15,941 bases of DNA, taken from assembly GCA_026193555.1 (NCBI GenBank), contig JAPHUU010000091.1, positions 1-15,941 of the forward strand. Direction: 5' to 3'. The stretch comes from Rhodanobacter sp. Its GTDB lineage: Bacteria; Pseudomonadota; Gammaproteobacteria; Xanthomonadales; Rhodanobacteraceae. The stretch's first letter is position 1. Every line of letters starts with the position of its first letter. Of this stretch, positions 1-7,727 are shown piece by piece. The position numbers were made by a program, and so were the translations under genes. The notes below the pieces were generated by a model that ran no database searches, was not told the DNA's origin, and saw nothing but the letters and a program-made list of their open reading frames with translations.

Positions 1-5
1 ATCTC

Positions 6-560
6 GTGCAAAACGAAGCTTGGCTGGAATTCTCCGAACGGGTCAACTGCGAAGCCCGGTGGCACGTCGATTGCGTGACAGTCGACGCGCCGCTGCCGAT
101 GGCCGAGATCCAGCGTCTGTCCGAATACAACGCCAATGTGCTGGCCACCATTGCCGCGTTCGAGGAACGCCGTTCCGAGACAGTGGACGACGCCAATCCG
201 CTATTTCAGGAAATGATGCGGCTGGACGCCAAGCTCACCGCACTGGTGGATATCGTCAATCGCCTGCTGCTTCCCGCTGGTGGGCTGCCAACACGGCAGC
301 TGGTCCGCTTCAACACATCGGGCGCCATGCTGCCCATCGGATTGTTGCCCGCCGGCGACGCGGTGCTGCTGCGCCTGCACCCGGATGCCTGCCCTAGTCT
401 GCCACTGGAGTTGCCCGCCATTGTCGCGCGTCGGTTCGATGACGGTCTGGCATTCGTCGCCTTCGCGAAACTCAGCGACACGACAAGTGACGCACTGGAG
501 CGTCTTGTGTTCCGGCTTCATCGTCGCAAAGTGGCTGAAACGCGTCAGTCGGCCCAATGA
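6..560 (+). CDS. PilZ-like domain protein with long helical N-terminal region (5' end possibly outside window)
   Basis: The readable frame begins at a GTG at base 6, only five bases into the window, so the true start may lie upstream; 184 residues are visible. Residues about 32-89 are predicted mostly helical (Leu/Ile/Val/Met-rich with charged residues between). Residues about 95-175 look like a PilZ beta-barrel, with R97-xxx-R101 and N103-x-S105. The PilZ signature normally continues to a glycine (NxSxxG); here that position is M108, so the c-di-GMP site looks degenerate. A helical PilZ protein lacking the full signature, as in the tetrameric PilZ protein described from Xanthomonas, is the closest family I recall. 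Its place just before fleQ suggests a role in flagellar control or motility. The domain call rests on motif remnants and context, so it is moderately sure. Confidence 0.65.
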   Translation: MQNEAWLEFSERVNCEARWHVDCVTVDAPLPMAEIQRLSEYNANVLATIAAFEERRSETVDDANPLFQEMMRLDAKLTALVDIVNRLLLPAGGLPTRQLVRFNTSGAMLPIGLLPAGDAVLLRLHPDACPSLPLELPAIVARRFDDGLAFVAFAKLSDTTSDALERLVFRLHRRKVAETRQSAQ

Positions 561-584
561 AGGCCAGAGCCTCGGAAATGGGAG

Positions 585-644
585 TGTGACGTCCGTCACG
601 ATGGGTTGTGAACTGCATCACGCGCGCATGTGATTTCCGTCACG
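585..644. promoter_or_regulatory. Array of three CRP/Clp/Vfr-type operator boxes
   Basis: Three 16-bp boxes match TGTGA-N6-TCACG at 585-600, 607-622 and 629-644, each separated by exactly six bases. Half-sites therefore recur every 11 bp and box centres every 22 bp, about two helical turns. The E. coli CRP consensus is TGTGA-N6-TCACA, and Vfr and Clp bind closely related sequences; all three boxes here share G in place of the last A. Only intergenic DNA separates the array from fleQ, and it begins 25 bp after the PilZ-like stop codon. P. aeruginosa fleQ is known to be repressed by Vfr, and xanthomonad Clp is inhibited by c-di-GMP. Clp-type control of fleQ is the natural inference. The binding protein is not shown by sequence. 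Confidence 0.65.
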
Positions 645-646
645 TT

Positions 647-665
647 ACGTGAAATTGACGTGAAA
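647..665. repeat. Direct repeat ACGTGAAA x2 at 11-bp spacing
   Basis: ACGTGAAA occurs at 647-654 and again at 658-665, 11 bp apart, directly beside the third operator box. The first copy also forms a perfect 13-bp palindrome with that box's right half-site (TCACGT-T-ACGTGA, 640-652). The repeats contain further GTGA half-sites in one-turn phase with each other. They may extend the binding array or bind a second factor. Confidence 0.4.
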
Positions 666-846
666 CTTCCTTGACGCCGAGAGGGCCCTTTTGTCGCCCG
701 CATCGGCGCCATGATCACTCGGGAAAATTCATGAAACATTCTGTAAATCAATGATCTGTGCGTTGTCAGTCCCGATAGGCAAGGGGCTGTCCGGGGTGGG
801 GTCCGCATTCCGGGCGACGGTTTCCCAACGCGTTCGCTGGCACGGC

Positions 847-862
847 TGGCTCTGTTCTTGCT
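847..862 (+). promoter_or_regulatory. Putative sigma-54 (-24/-12) promoter of fleQ
   Basis: TGGCTCTGTTCTTGCT fits the RpoN consensus TGGCACGrNNNTTGCW at the invariant GG and GC with the correct spacing, and keeps TTGCT at -12. Two positions of the -24 box differ. Transcription would start near 872, about 95 bases before the fleQ ATG. A second TGGCACG at 838-844 lacks a correctly spaced -12 element. Pseudomonas fleQ is sigma-70 dependent, so a sigma-54 promoter here would be a difference; the match could be fortuitous. Confidence 0.5.
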
Positions 863-967
863 CCCTCTCATCCATCAACCGCTGATTGTCAGTTGGCGCG
901 GTGGTCAAGGCACCGCACAGCGGTTCGGAATCAGGTCAAGGCAGCAGCACAGATAGAGAGTGACGGA

Positions 968-2395
968 ATGAACAAGGCAGATTTCCTGGTTATCGAATCG
1001 GATGACGCACGTGCGGCATCGATCATGGCGGCACTCCAGTTTCTTGGCCACGAGCCCCAGCGCGGAGCTGACTGCTGGAAAGTGAGCGACGAAACCCATG
1101 CATGGCGTGCGGTCTACATCGGCAGCATCAACGACGCCGTCGAGGCTGAGCGGCAACTCGCATTGCTCGGCGCTGCCGAAGCTCATGTACCTGTCTTGCT
1201 TTCGGCGGATTCGGAATGGGTTTCCCGGCTATGTGCCACCAGCTCTCCGTATGCGTTGCGAATCGGCATGGTCGAGTTTCCACTGCGTTACGACCGGATG
1301 GCTGAGGTCATGCAAGGGGTACATGCCCGCCAGCTCGGAAGCAAGACGGACGCCGCACGCTTTGTCGGCGCCTCGAACCCGATGAACCGCGTCAATGCGC
1401 TGATCCGCCAAGTGGCGCCCTTCGACTCAAGCGTGTTGGTGCTCGGTGAGTCCGGCACCGGCAAGGAAATGGTGGCGCGTGCGATTCACGATGGCTCGCC
1501 GCGCCGCAACAAGCCATTTGTCGCGATCAACTGCGGCGCGATTCCCGCCGAATTGCTGGAAAGCGAATTGTTCGGCCACGAGAAGGGTGCCTTCACCGGT
1601 GCGATCAGTTCACGCAAGGGCCGTTTCGAGATGGCCGAGGGCGGCACGCTGTTCCTGGACGAGATCGGCGACATGAGCCTGCCGATGCAGGTGAAGCTGT
1701 TGCGGGTGCTGCAGGAGCGCATGTTCGAGCGGGTCGGCGGCAACAAGACCCAGCGCTGCGACGTGCGCATCATCGCTGCCACGCACCGCAATCTCGAGCA
1801 GGCGATCGCCAATGACCAGTTTCGGGAGGACCTCTACTATCGCCTCAGCGTGTTTCCGCTCGAGTTGCCGTCACTGCGTGAGCGGCTTGAGGATTTTCCC
1901 GCGCTGGTGACTGAGTTCAACAAGCGGCTCGGCCGGCGCGGGCTGGGTGCGGTGCGCTTCAGTGCCGGCGCGATGCAGGCATTGCATGCCTATGCCTGGC
2001 CGGGAAATGTGCGTGAGTTGTCCAACCTGGTCGAGCGGATGGCGATACTCCATCCGCACGGGGAGGTCCGCGTCAGCGACTTGCCGGAGAAATACCGCGG
2101 CCAGGCATTCGGTGAGAATGTGAATGGCGCCGGCTTGTTTGGCGCGAACGAGGAACAGGCGATGTCCGGTTCGCTGGGCTGGATGCAGTCGGCTGTCGAC
2201 ACGCTGGGATTGCTGCCGGAGGAAGGCCTGGACCTCAAGGACCACCTGGCCGACATTGAAGTGGGCCTGATCCGTCAGGCGCTTGACGCGACCGGTGGCG
2301 TGGTGGCGCATGCGGCCAAGCTGCTGCACATGCAGCGCACCACCCTGGTCGAAAAGCTCCGCAAATACGGCCTGCAGAACAGCCTTGCCGCCTAA
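968..2395 (+). CDS. fleQ: FleQ-type sigma-54-dependent flagellar master activator
   Basis: 475 residues. An N-terminal FleQ/receiver-like domain (about 5-115) lacks a recognisable phosphoacceptor Asp. The AAA+ domain has Walker A GESGTGKE (160-167), the sigma-54 contact loop GAFTGA (207-212), Walker B LFLDE (228-232) and WPGNVREL (344-351). A Fis-type helix-turn-helix occupies about 446-469 ([20 protein letters not shown]). The protein should bind upstream of RpoN promoters and remodel sigma-54 holoenzyme; two such promoters stand ahead of fliE and fliL. The frame is open back to a GTG at 893, but the ATG at 968 is chosen because a GAGAG sequence sits seven bases upstream and it gives the family N-terminus. 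Residues aligned with the Pseudomonas FleQ c-di-GMP pocket are only partly kept: E316/R320 and R171 are present, while the LFRS motif and the Asn after R171 are changed. Confidence 0.93.
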   Translation: MNKADFLVIESDDARAASIMAALQFLGHEPQRGADCWKVSDETHAWRAVYIGSINDAVEAERQLALLGAAEAHVPVLLSADSEWVSRLCATSSPYALRIGMVEFPLRYDRMAEVMQGVHARQLGSKTDAARFVGASNPMNRVNALIRQVAPFDSSVLVLGESGTGKEMVARAIHDGSPRRNKPFVAINCGAIPAELLESELFGHEKGAFTGAISSRKGRFEMAEGGTLFLDEIGDMSLPMQVKLLRVLQERMFERVGGNKTQRCDVRIIAATHRNLEQAIANDQFREDLYYRLSVFPLELPSLRERLEDFPALVTEFNKRLGRRGLGAVRFSAGAMQALHAYAWPGNVRELSNLVERMAILHPHGEVRVSDLPEKYRGQAFGENVNGAGLFGANEEQAMSGSLGWMQSAVDTLGLLPEEGLDLKDHLADIEVGLIRQALDATGGVVAHAAKLLHMQRTTLVEKLRKYGLQNSLAA

Positions 2396-2453
2396 CACAG
2401 GCCGGGTATTCCCGCGTCACAAGGGCGTGGATCCCGATTCAGGAGCATGACCG

Positions 2454-2475
2454 GCATCCGGCGGCAAGCCGATGC
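2454..2475 (+). repeat. Short hairpin between fleQ and fliE
   Basis: GCAT-c-CGGC, a five-base loop, then GCCGATGC forms an 8-bp stem with a one-base bulge. No T-run follows, so it is not a classical intrinsic terminator. It lies about 40 bp before the fliE promoter and could be a weak terminator for fleQ, or incidental. Confidence 0.25.
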
Positions 2476-2515
2476 GGCAGCCCTCAAACCGCCGAACTCG
2501 CGCGATGAAAGGACA

Positions 2516-2531
2516 TGGCATGGCTTGTGCA
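2516..2531 (+). promoter_or_regulatory. Sigma-54 (-24/-12) promoter of the fliE operon
   Basis: TGGCATGGCTTGTGCA matches TGGCACGrNNNTTGCW with two mismatches (T for C in the -24 box, G for T at the first -12 base). The invariant GG (2517-2518) and GC (2529-2530) are correctly spaced. The start point would be near 2541, leaving a leader of about 30 bases before fliE. FleQ with RpoN is the expected activator pair. Confidence 0.75.
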
Positions 2532-2570
2532 ACCACTCACTCATTCACCGCCATGTGATGGAAAACCGTC

Positions 2571-2900
2571 ATGAGTCAGATCGACGTCAACAACCTCCTT
2601 TCGCAGATGCGGCAGATGACCGCGCAGATGCGTGTACCCGAGACCGCGTTCAAGGCTGCGCCGGCCGCGGCTGGCGCGGGCGACTTTGCCTCGCTGCTCA
2701 AACAGTCGATCTCGGCGGTCGGGAAAACGCAACTGGAGGCGGGACGCATGACGGCAAGTTTCGAGCGCGGGGATCCCGGCACCGATCTGGCCAGCACGAT
2801 GATTGCGGTGCAAAAAGCCGACCTGTCGCTGCGCACGATGGTGCAAGTGCAAAGCAAGCTGGTCGATGCCTACAAGAACATCATGAACATGCCGGTCTGA
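2571..2900 (+). CDS. fliE: FliE, MS-ring/rod junction protein
   Basis: 109 residues, close to the usual length of about 105. The C-terminal half carries the family pattern: a run around LEAGRMTASFERGDP, then STMIAVQKADLSLRTMVQVQSKLVDAYKNIMNM, ending at the hydrophobic C-terminus typical of FliE. FliE sits at the base of the rod, links the MS ring to the proximal rod, and is the first rod component exported. It is the first gene after the 2516-2531 promoter. The ribosome-binding sequence is weak (GGAAAA about nine bases before ATG). Fifty bases separate it from fliF with no overlap or bridging ORF. Confidence 0.97.
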   Translation: MSQIDVNNLLSQMRQMTAQMRVPETAFKAAPAAAGAGDFASLLKQSISAVGKTQLEAGRMTASFERGDPGTDLASTMIAVQKADLSLRTMVQVQSKLVDAYKNIMNMPV

Positions 2901-2950
2901 CATCGATCGCGCCGATCACCAACCTCATCTTCTAGACAAAGAGCAGCCAC

Positions 2951-4639
2951 ATGGCCGACAACGCCATCGCAACGACCGCCAACAACGGTCCGCGCCTGGA
3001 TCCCTTCAAGCAGTTCACGCGCAATCCGGCGACTCGGCAGCTTCTGTTGCTGGTGGCGGTGGCGGCGGCGGTGGCGCTTGGCGTGGCGGTGGTGCTGTGG
3101 TCGCGGGGGCCGAACTACGGACTGCTGTACAGCGGGCTCGACCAGAAGGATGCCTCGGCGATCACCCAGGAGCTGCAAGCGGGCAATACGCCGTACCAGT
3201 TGAGTAGTGATGGTTCCAGTATCATGGCGCCAGCAGCGGACCTCGCGGCATTGCGACTGAAACTGGCGGGACATGGTTTGCCTCAGGGAACTGCCGGCAG
3301 CAGTTCCTCGGCCGCTGGTGATTCGCCATTCGGCATGAGCGATCTGGCCGAGCGCACGCGCTATCAGCAGCAGCTGGAAGCCGACCTGGGCAGCACCATC
3401 AGTGGCCTGCAGTCGGTGCGTTCCGCACGTGTGCACCTGGCGTTGCCGAAACCGTCGGCATTCATCCGCGACAACCAGACCGCCAGCGCGTCGGTTCTGG
3501 TCACGCTCTATTCGGGGCGCCAGCTCGACCCGAGTCAGGTCGCCGCCATCGTGCACCTGGTTTCCGCCAGCGTGCCGAACCTGGAAGCCAAGCAGGTGTC
3601 GGTGATCGATCAGCAGGGGCAGTTGCTTACCAGTGATCCAGACAGTCCGGGAGCGGTCAGCGACACCCGCCTGCGTCTGGCCACGCGGATGGAGAACACC
3701 TACGCACAGCGCATCGAGCAATTGCTGACACCGCTGGTGGGACAGGGCAGGGTGCGCGCACAGGTCAACGTCGATCTCGATTTCAGTCAGACCGAGAAGG
3801 CCACCGAGACCTTCGATCCCAACCATCCGGCGTTGCGCAGCGAGCAGACCAGCAGCGAACAGCGCCGTTCGGCCGCCGCTTCCGGGGGCGTGCCCGGGGC
3901 GCTCAGCAATCAACCACCCACGACGGTGGCGCAGCCAACCGCCGCGCAACCGAGCGCGGGTGCGGGCGCCACAGCTGCCGCCACGACCAAGACAGGGGAA
4001 CCTTCCGCCAGTTCCAGCAGTGCCACCCGCAACTACGAACTCGATCGCACGATCAGTCATGTCAGCGATCCTGCCGGTCGGCTGGCCCGTCTCAGCGTGG
4101 CCGTGGTGGTCGACAACAAGCTGGTCAGCGATCCGACCGATCCCGGCGCGGACGCGCCGGTCAAGAGTGTGCCCTTTACCGCGCAGGAGCTGCAGCATCT
4201 CACCGACCTGACCAGGAATGCGGTGGGTTTCAGTGCGGCACGCGGCGACAGCGTCAGCGTGATCAATCAGCCGTTCCAGCACCCGCCGCCGATGGACGCA
4301 TTGCCCGAGATACCGATGTGGCAGCGGCCCGGTGTGATGGATCTGATCAAGCAGGGACTGGGCGTTCTGGTTGCGCTGCTGGTGGCCTTTGGCTTGCTCC
4401 GGCCACTGCTCAAAGGATTGCTGCGGAGCGACGGATCGGCGCGGGCGTTGCCGGCACCCGCGCAGAGAATTTCCGCGCGTATCGACGACGATCCGCCAGA
4501 AGCCGAGTCCGCCCGGCTCAACAGTGCGCGCGGGCCCGGATATGACCAGCGAATCGGTGCGGCCAGACGAATGGTCGATGAGAACTCCAAGCAGGTGGCA
4601 CAGGTCGTGAAGAATTGGGTGAGCGAAGATGCCGGTTGA
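2951..4639 (+). CDS. fliF: FliF, flagellar MS-ring protein
   Basis: 562 residues, the usual length. Transmembrane segment 1 is at about 31-50 (an Ala/Val run encoded by GTGGCG-like codons). Next come the ring-building YscJ-type region, with YSGLDQKDASAI at about 60-72, and the periplasmic beta-collar region. A low-complexity Ala/Gln/Pro/Thr/Ser linker lies around 310-355. Transmembrane segment 2 is at about 469-487. The cytoplasmic tail ends in VAQVVKNWVSEDAG, the conserved FliG-binding end. FliF builds the ring in the inner membrane on which the export gate and C-ring assemble. AAAGAGC lies about seven bases before the ATG. The stop lies inside fliG (11-nt overlap), so FliF and FliG are likely coupled translationally. 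Confidence 0.98.
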   Translation: MADNAIATTANNGPRLDPFKQFTRNPATRQLLLLVAVAAAVALGVAVVLWSRGPNYGLLYSGLDQKDASAITQELQAGNTPYQLSSDGSSIMAPAADLAALRLKLAGHGLPQGTAGSSSSAAGDSPFGMSDLAERTRYQQQLEADLGSTISGLQSVRSARVHLALPKPSAFIRDNQTASASVLVTLYSGRQLDPSQVAAIVHLVSASVPNLEAKQVSVIDQQGQLLTSDPDSPGAVSDTRLRLATRMENTYAQRIEQLLTPLVGQGRVRAQVNVDLDFSQTEKATETFDPNHPALRSEQTSSEQRRSAAASGGVPGALSNQPPTTVAQPTAAQPSAGAGATAAATTKTGEPSASSSSATRNYELDRTISHVSDPAGRLARLSVAVVVDNKLVSDPTDPGADAPVKSVPFTAQELQHLTDLTRNAVGFSAARGDSVSVINQPFQHPPPMDALPEIPMWQRPGVMDLIKQGLGVLVALLVAFGLLRPLLKGLLRSDGSARALPAPAQRISARIDDDPPEAESARLNSARGPGYDQRIGAARRMVDENSKQVAQVVKNWVSEDAG

Positions 4640-5639
4640 CTACTCCCACATAAGCGGTGCCCAACGCGCGGCGATCCTGCTGCTGACTCTGGGCGAGCAG
4701 GATGCCGCCGAGGTTCTCAAGCACCTTGGTGCGCGTGATGTGCAGTCAGTCGGTACCGCCATGGCGGCGCTGGCCGGTGTCTCGCGCGACCAGGTCGAGA
4801 AGGTGCTGGACAAGCTCGATGATGATATGGGGCGGCAGACGTCGCTCGGTGTCGGTACCGAGGACTACATCCGCAAGGTGCTGGTCAGCGCGCTGGGTGA
4901 GAGCAAGGCGGGTGGTCTGATCGACCGGATCCTGCTCGGGCGCAGTGGCAAGGGGTTGGAGTCGCTCAAGTGGATGGAAGGCCGCGCGATTGCCGAGTTG
5001 ATCGCCCAGGAACACCCGCAGATCATCGCACTGGTGCTGGCGCATCTCGAGCCGGATCAGGCGGCCGAGGTCATCGGCTTTCTGCCGCTGCGCGTGCGCA
5101 GTGATGCGGTGATGCGCATCGCCACGCTGGATGGCGTGCAGCCGCACGCGCTCAATGAGCTGGACGAGGTGATGGAACGCCAGTTTTCCGGCAATACCAG
5201 GAAACTGAAATCCTCCAGTGTCGGTGGACTGAAGGCCGCTGCAGACATTCTCAACGCGATGGACAGCAACCGCGAGACCGAGTTGATGACTGCGATCCGC
5301 AGTCAGGACGAAGTGCTGGGTGGGAACATCGAGGAGCTGATGTTCGTGTTCGAGGATCTGGTGGAGCTGGATGACCGCGGCATGCAGGTATTGCTGCGCG
5401 AGGTGCCGTCGGCCACCCTGATCACGGCGCTCAAGGGCGCCGACGCCGCGATACGCGAAAAGATCTTCGCCAACATGTCCACGCGCGCTGCCGACATGTT
5501 GCGTGACGACCTCGAGGTCAAGGGGCCGGTTCGCCTGAGCGAAGTCGATGCGGCACAGAAAGAGGTCCTGGCTGCGGCCAGAAGGCTTGCTGACTCGGGG
5601 CAGCTCAGCCTGTCTTCCGCTGGCGATGAGTTCGTCTGA
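4629..5639 (+). CDS. fliG: FliG, flagellar motor switch/torque protein
   Basis: 336 residues. The N-terminal domain (about 1-95) binds the FliF tail. The middle domain carries the EHPQ motif (128-131) that contacts FliM. The C-terminal torque domain includes FVFEDLVELDDRGMQ (239-253). All five charged torque residues known from E. coli align at a constant offset: K269, R286, D293, D294 and R302. The protein should therefore be a fully functional rotor partner of MotA-type stators. The start lies 11 nt inside fliF; its stop TGA shares one base with the fliH start (TGATG). Confidence 0.98.
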   Translation: MPVDYSHISGAQRAAILLLTLGEQDAAEVLKHLGARDVQSVGTAMAALAGVSRDQVEKVLDKLDDDMGRQTSLGVGTEDYIRKVLVSALGESKAGGLIDRILLGRSGKGLESLKWMEGRAIAELIAQEHPQIIALVLAHLEPDQAAEVIGFLPLRVRSDAVMRIATLDGVQPHALNELDEVMERQFSGNTRKLKSSSVGGLKAAADILNAMDSNRETELMTAIRSQDEVLGGNIEELMFVFEDLVELDDRGMQVLLREVPSATLITALKGADAAIREKIFANMSTRAADMLRDDLEVKGPVRLSEVDAAQKEVLAAARRLADSGQLSLSSAGDEFV

Positions 5640-6259
5640 TGGCGGCCACGATCCAGGATGCCCTGTCAGGATTCCAGCGTTGGGAAATTCCTCACGTGGG
5701 AGCTGTTCCAGCGGCCACCAAGGCGTCCGCACAGCCGACCGTGAGCGAACTTGAGGCACTCGAGCAACAGGCGCGTGCGGAAGGTCATGCGGCCGGTCAT
5801 GCCCAGGGACTGGCTGCGGCAAAGCAGCAGATGAGCGCGCAGATGGCCAGGCTCGAGGGGTTGTACGGTGCGGCCGCGCGTCCATTGGCGTCGATCGATG
5901 ATCAGACCGAAATCGAGCTGGCCAAGCTGGCGACATTGATCGCGACGCGGGTGATCGGTCACGAGTTGCAGCTGACGCCGGCCTTGATCCTGCAAACCGT
6001 ACGCGCGGCCGCCGCTGCCCTTCCCGCGGCGACCCGCGAGTTGCGGGTGCACCTGCATCCGGACGATCTGGCCCTGTTGCGTGATCTCGGGGCAGCTGAA
6101 GAACACTGGCAGTTGATTGCCGACCCGACACTGGCGCGCGGCGACTGCCTGATGCAGAGCGAGCGTTCGCGGCTCGATGCACGGGTTGAAACCCGTCTGG
6201 CGGCGGTGATCGATGCCGTGCTTGCCAATGATGTCGGCAGCGAGGAGACGGGCGGATGA
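5639..6259 (+). CDS. fliH: FliH, export ATPase regulator/stator
   Basis: 206 residues. FliH holds the export ATPase FliI and docks it at the C-ring and export gate. The N-terminus has FQRWEIP with W15, in the region where FliH proteins use Trp residues to contact FlhA/FliN. A Gly-repeat helix with G49, G53 and G57 (GxxxG pattern, [13 protein letters not shown]) is the family hallmark. A coiled-coil-like stretch follows to about 80. The C-terminal FliI-binding domain (about 90-195) includes [13 protein letters not shown]. The start overlaps the fliG stop by one base. The stop is overlapped by the ATG of a 12-codon ORF leading to fliI. Confidence 0.95.
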   Translation: MAATIQDALSGFQRWEIPHVGAVPAATKASAQPTVSELEALEQQARAEGHAAGHAQGLAAAKQQMSAQMARLEGLYGAAARPLASIDDQTEIELAKLATLIATRVIGHELQLTPALILQTVRAAAAALPAATRELRVHLHPDDLALLRDLGAAEEHWQLIADPTLARGDCLMQSERSRLDARVETRLAAVIDAVLANDVGSEETGG

Positions 6260-6294
6260 GGCACTGTGCAGAATTTCATCGGAGCGCATCGTGA
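6256..6294 (+). other. 12-codon bridging ORF between fliH and fliI
   Basis: The ATG at 6256 overlaps the fliH stop (ATGA), and its TGA at 6292-6294 overlaps the fliI GTG start (GTGA). The encoded peptide is [13 protein letters not shown] ribosome finishing fliH could restart here and terminate on the fliI start. It is probably a coupling device rather than a functional peptide; this is inference. Confidence 0.35.
6281..6284 (+). promoter_or_regulatory. fliI: Ribosome-binding site deciding the fliI start
   Basis: GGAG lies six bases before the GTG at 6291. It supports that GTG over the frame-compatible GTG at 6213, which would put 47 bases inside fliH and add a 26-residue N-terminus without family character. 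Confidence 0.6.
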
Positions 6295-7727
6295 CTGCCG
6301 CTGCCGAGCTTGTCGGTGGCAGTGCACTGGACGTTCCCACCGCGGAGCGCAGTCCCTTGAGCGCCGTTGACGCCCTCATCGCCGCCCGCCGGGTGCGCTG
6401 GCGACAGCAACTGGCGATTCGTGGCGAGCAGGCCGGGGCGGCGCACATGCTGACGGTGGAGGGAAGTCTGCGCCGGGTGGTCGGATTGACGCTGGAAGCG
6501 GAGGGTTGCGAAGCGGCCCTCGGTGCGCGCTGCCTGGTCGACACCGCCGATGGCGCCAAACTGGACACGGAAGTGGTCGGCTTCGCCGATGAGCGGCTGC
6601 TGTTGATGCCCGTGGGCGACATGCATGGTGTTCTGCCCAATGCAAGGGTTCGTCCTTGTGCGCGCAGCGGCGGCTTGCCGGTCGGCACGGAGTTGCTGGG
6701 GCGGGTGATCGGTGCCGACGGCATCCCGCTGGACGGGCTCGGCCCGCTCGGTGGCAGCGAGCACGCCGCACTCAAGAGCGCACCGATCAACCCGATGGCG
6801 CGCAAACCGATCGATGCGCCGCTGGATGTCGGCGTACGTGCAATCAACGCATTGCTCACCGTCGGGCGCGGACAGCGACTGGGATTGTTCGCCGGCTCCG
6901 GTGTGGGCAAGTCAACCTTGCTCGGCATGATGACCCGTTACACCAACGCGGACGTAGTGGTGGTCGGGTTGATTGGCGAGCGTGGGCGCGAGGTGAAGGA
7001 ATTCGTCGAACAAACCCTGGGCGAGGAGGGCCGCCGCCGCGCGGTGATCGTCGCCGCGCCGGCGGACGCACCGCCACTGAAGCGGCTGCGCGGCGCACAG
7101 TATGCGGCCGCCATTGCCGAGTGGTTTCGCGATCGTGGTCTGCGTGTGCTGTTGTTGATGGACTCGCTGACTCGTTACGCCCAGGCGCAGCGTGAGATTG
7201 CGCTGGCCATCGGCGAACCGCCGGCGACCAAGGGTTATCCGCCATCGGTGTTCGCGATGTTGCCGGCGCTGGTCGAACGCGCCGGCAACGATGCGGAGGG
7301 GCGTGGCTCGATCACCGCGTTCTACACCGTGCTGACCGAAGGCGATGACTATCGTCACGATCCCATCGCCGATGCAGCTCGCGCGATTCTGGATGGCCAC
7401 ATCGTCTTGTCGCGCGATCTGGCCGAGGCCGGGCACTATCCGGCCATCGATATCGAGGCTTCGATCAGCCGCGTGATGCCGGCCGTGGTGACGCGCGATC
7501 ATTTGCGCGCGGCGCAGCGTTTTCGCCAGGTCTATTCCGCCTATCGCCAGCAACGCGACCTGATCGCGGTGGGTGCATATCAGAAAGGCTCCGATCCGCA
7601 GGTCGACCAGGCGATCGAATTGTGGCCGCAATTGCGTGCATTCCTGCAGCAAGAGGTCGATGAACCGATGACGCTCGAGGAAGCCATCGAGGCACTGGAT
7701 GAACTCGCCGGGCAGGTGACCCAATGA
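6291..7727 (+). CDS. fliI: FliI, flagellar type III export ATPase
   Basis: 478 residues from the GTG at 6291, slightly longer than the usual 440-460. Walker [10 protein letters not shown] is at 201-209, the catalytic region IGERGREV at 228-235 (E230), and Walker [12 protein letters not shown] at 287-297. The alpha/beta ATPase signature [10 protein letters not shown] is at 384-393. The N-terminal beta-barrel (about 60-125) precedes [22 protein letters not shown] (165-186). FliI forms a hexamer at the export gate that, with FliH and FliJ, promotes substrate unfolding and entry. The start is set by GGAG six bases upstream. Its TGA overlaps the fliJ ATG (ATGA). Confidence 0.97.
   Translation: MTAAAELVGGSALDVPTAERSPLSAVDALIAARRVRWRQQLAIRGEQAGAAHMLTVEGSLRRVVGLTLEAEGCEAALGARCLVDTADGAKLDTEVVGFADERLLLMPVGDMHGVLPNARVRPCARSGGLPVGTELLGRVIGADGIPLDGLGPLGGSEHAALKSAPINPMARKPIDAPLDVGVRAINALLTVGRGQRLGLFAGSGVGKSTLLGMMTRYTNADVVVVGLIGERGREVKEFVEQTLGEEGRRRAVIVAAPADAPPLKRLRGAQYAAAIAEWFRDRGLRVLLLMDSLTRYAQAQREIALAIGEPPATKGYPPSVFAMLPALVERAGNDAEGRGSITAFYTVLTEGDDYRHDPIADAARAILDGHIVLSRDLAEAGHYPAIDIEASISRVMPAVVTRDHLRAAQRFRQVYSAYRQQRDLIAVGAYQKGSDPQVDQAIELWPQLRAFLQQEVDEPMTLEEAIEALDELAGQVTQ

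Larger units (their letters stand above)
561..967 (+). other. 407-bp control region between the PilZ-like gene and fleQ
   Basis: No credible gene is seen on either strand. From left to right it holds three TGTGA-N6-TCACG boxes (585-644), an 11-bp-spaced direct repeat (647-665), and a TTGACG hexamer at 671-676 with no convincing -10 partner. An AT-richer patch follows at about 710-760, which may contain a sigma-70 core promoter that I cannot place. A sigma-54 type element lies at 847-862, and a GAGAG ribosome-binding sequence ends at 960, seven bases before the fleQ ATG. Confidence 0.7.

Noticed and set aside
671..699. Sigma-70 promoter starting with TTGACG at 671-676
   Set aside because: No acceptable -10 sequence occurs 16-18 bases downstream.
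744..778. Possible sigma-28 promoter (TAAA at 744-747, CCCGATAG at 771-778)
   Set aside because: The spacing is about eight bases too long for the TAAA-N15-GCCGATAA consensus.
893..967. 25-codon N-terminal extension of FleQ from a GTG at 893
   Set aside because: The ATG at 968 has a better ribosome-binding sequence and gives the usual FleQ N-terminus; the extension has no family character.
2454..2475. Intrinsic terminator after fleQ
   Set aside because: The stem is short and bulged and is not followed by a T-run; kept only as a weak hairpin.
3050..3097. GTGGCG-rich tract in fliF, considered as a slippage or phase-variation repeat
   Set aside because: The units are imperfect three-base steps that stay in frame and simply encode the Ala/Val-rich first transmembrane helix.
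2870..4282. 470-codon open frame on the - strand across fliF
   Set aside because: It lies antisense to a clear fliF, has Arg/His/Gln-rich composition and no family motif; long antisense frames are expected in GC-rich coding DNA.
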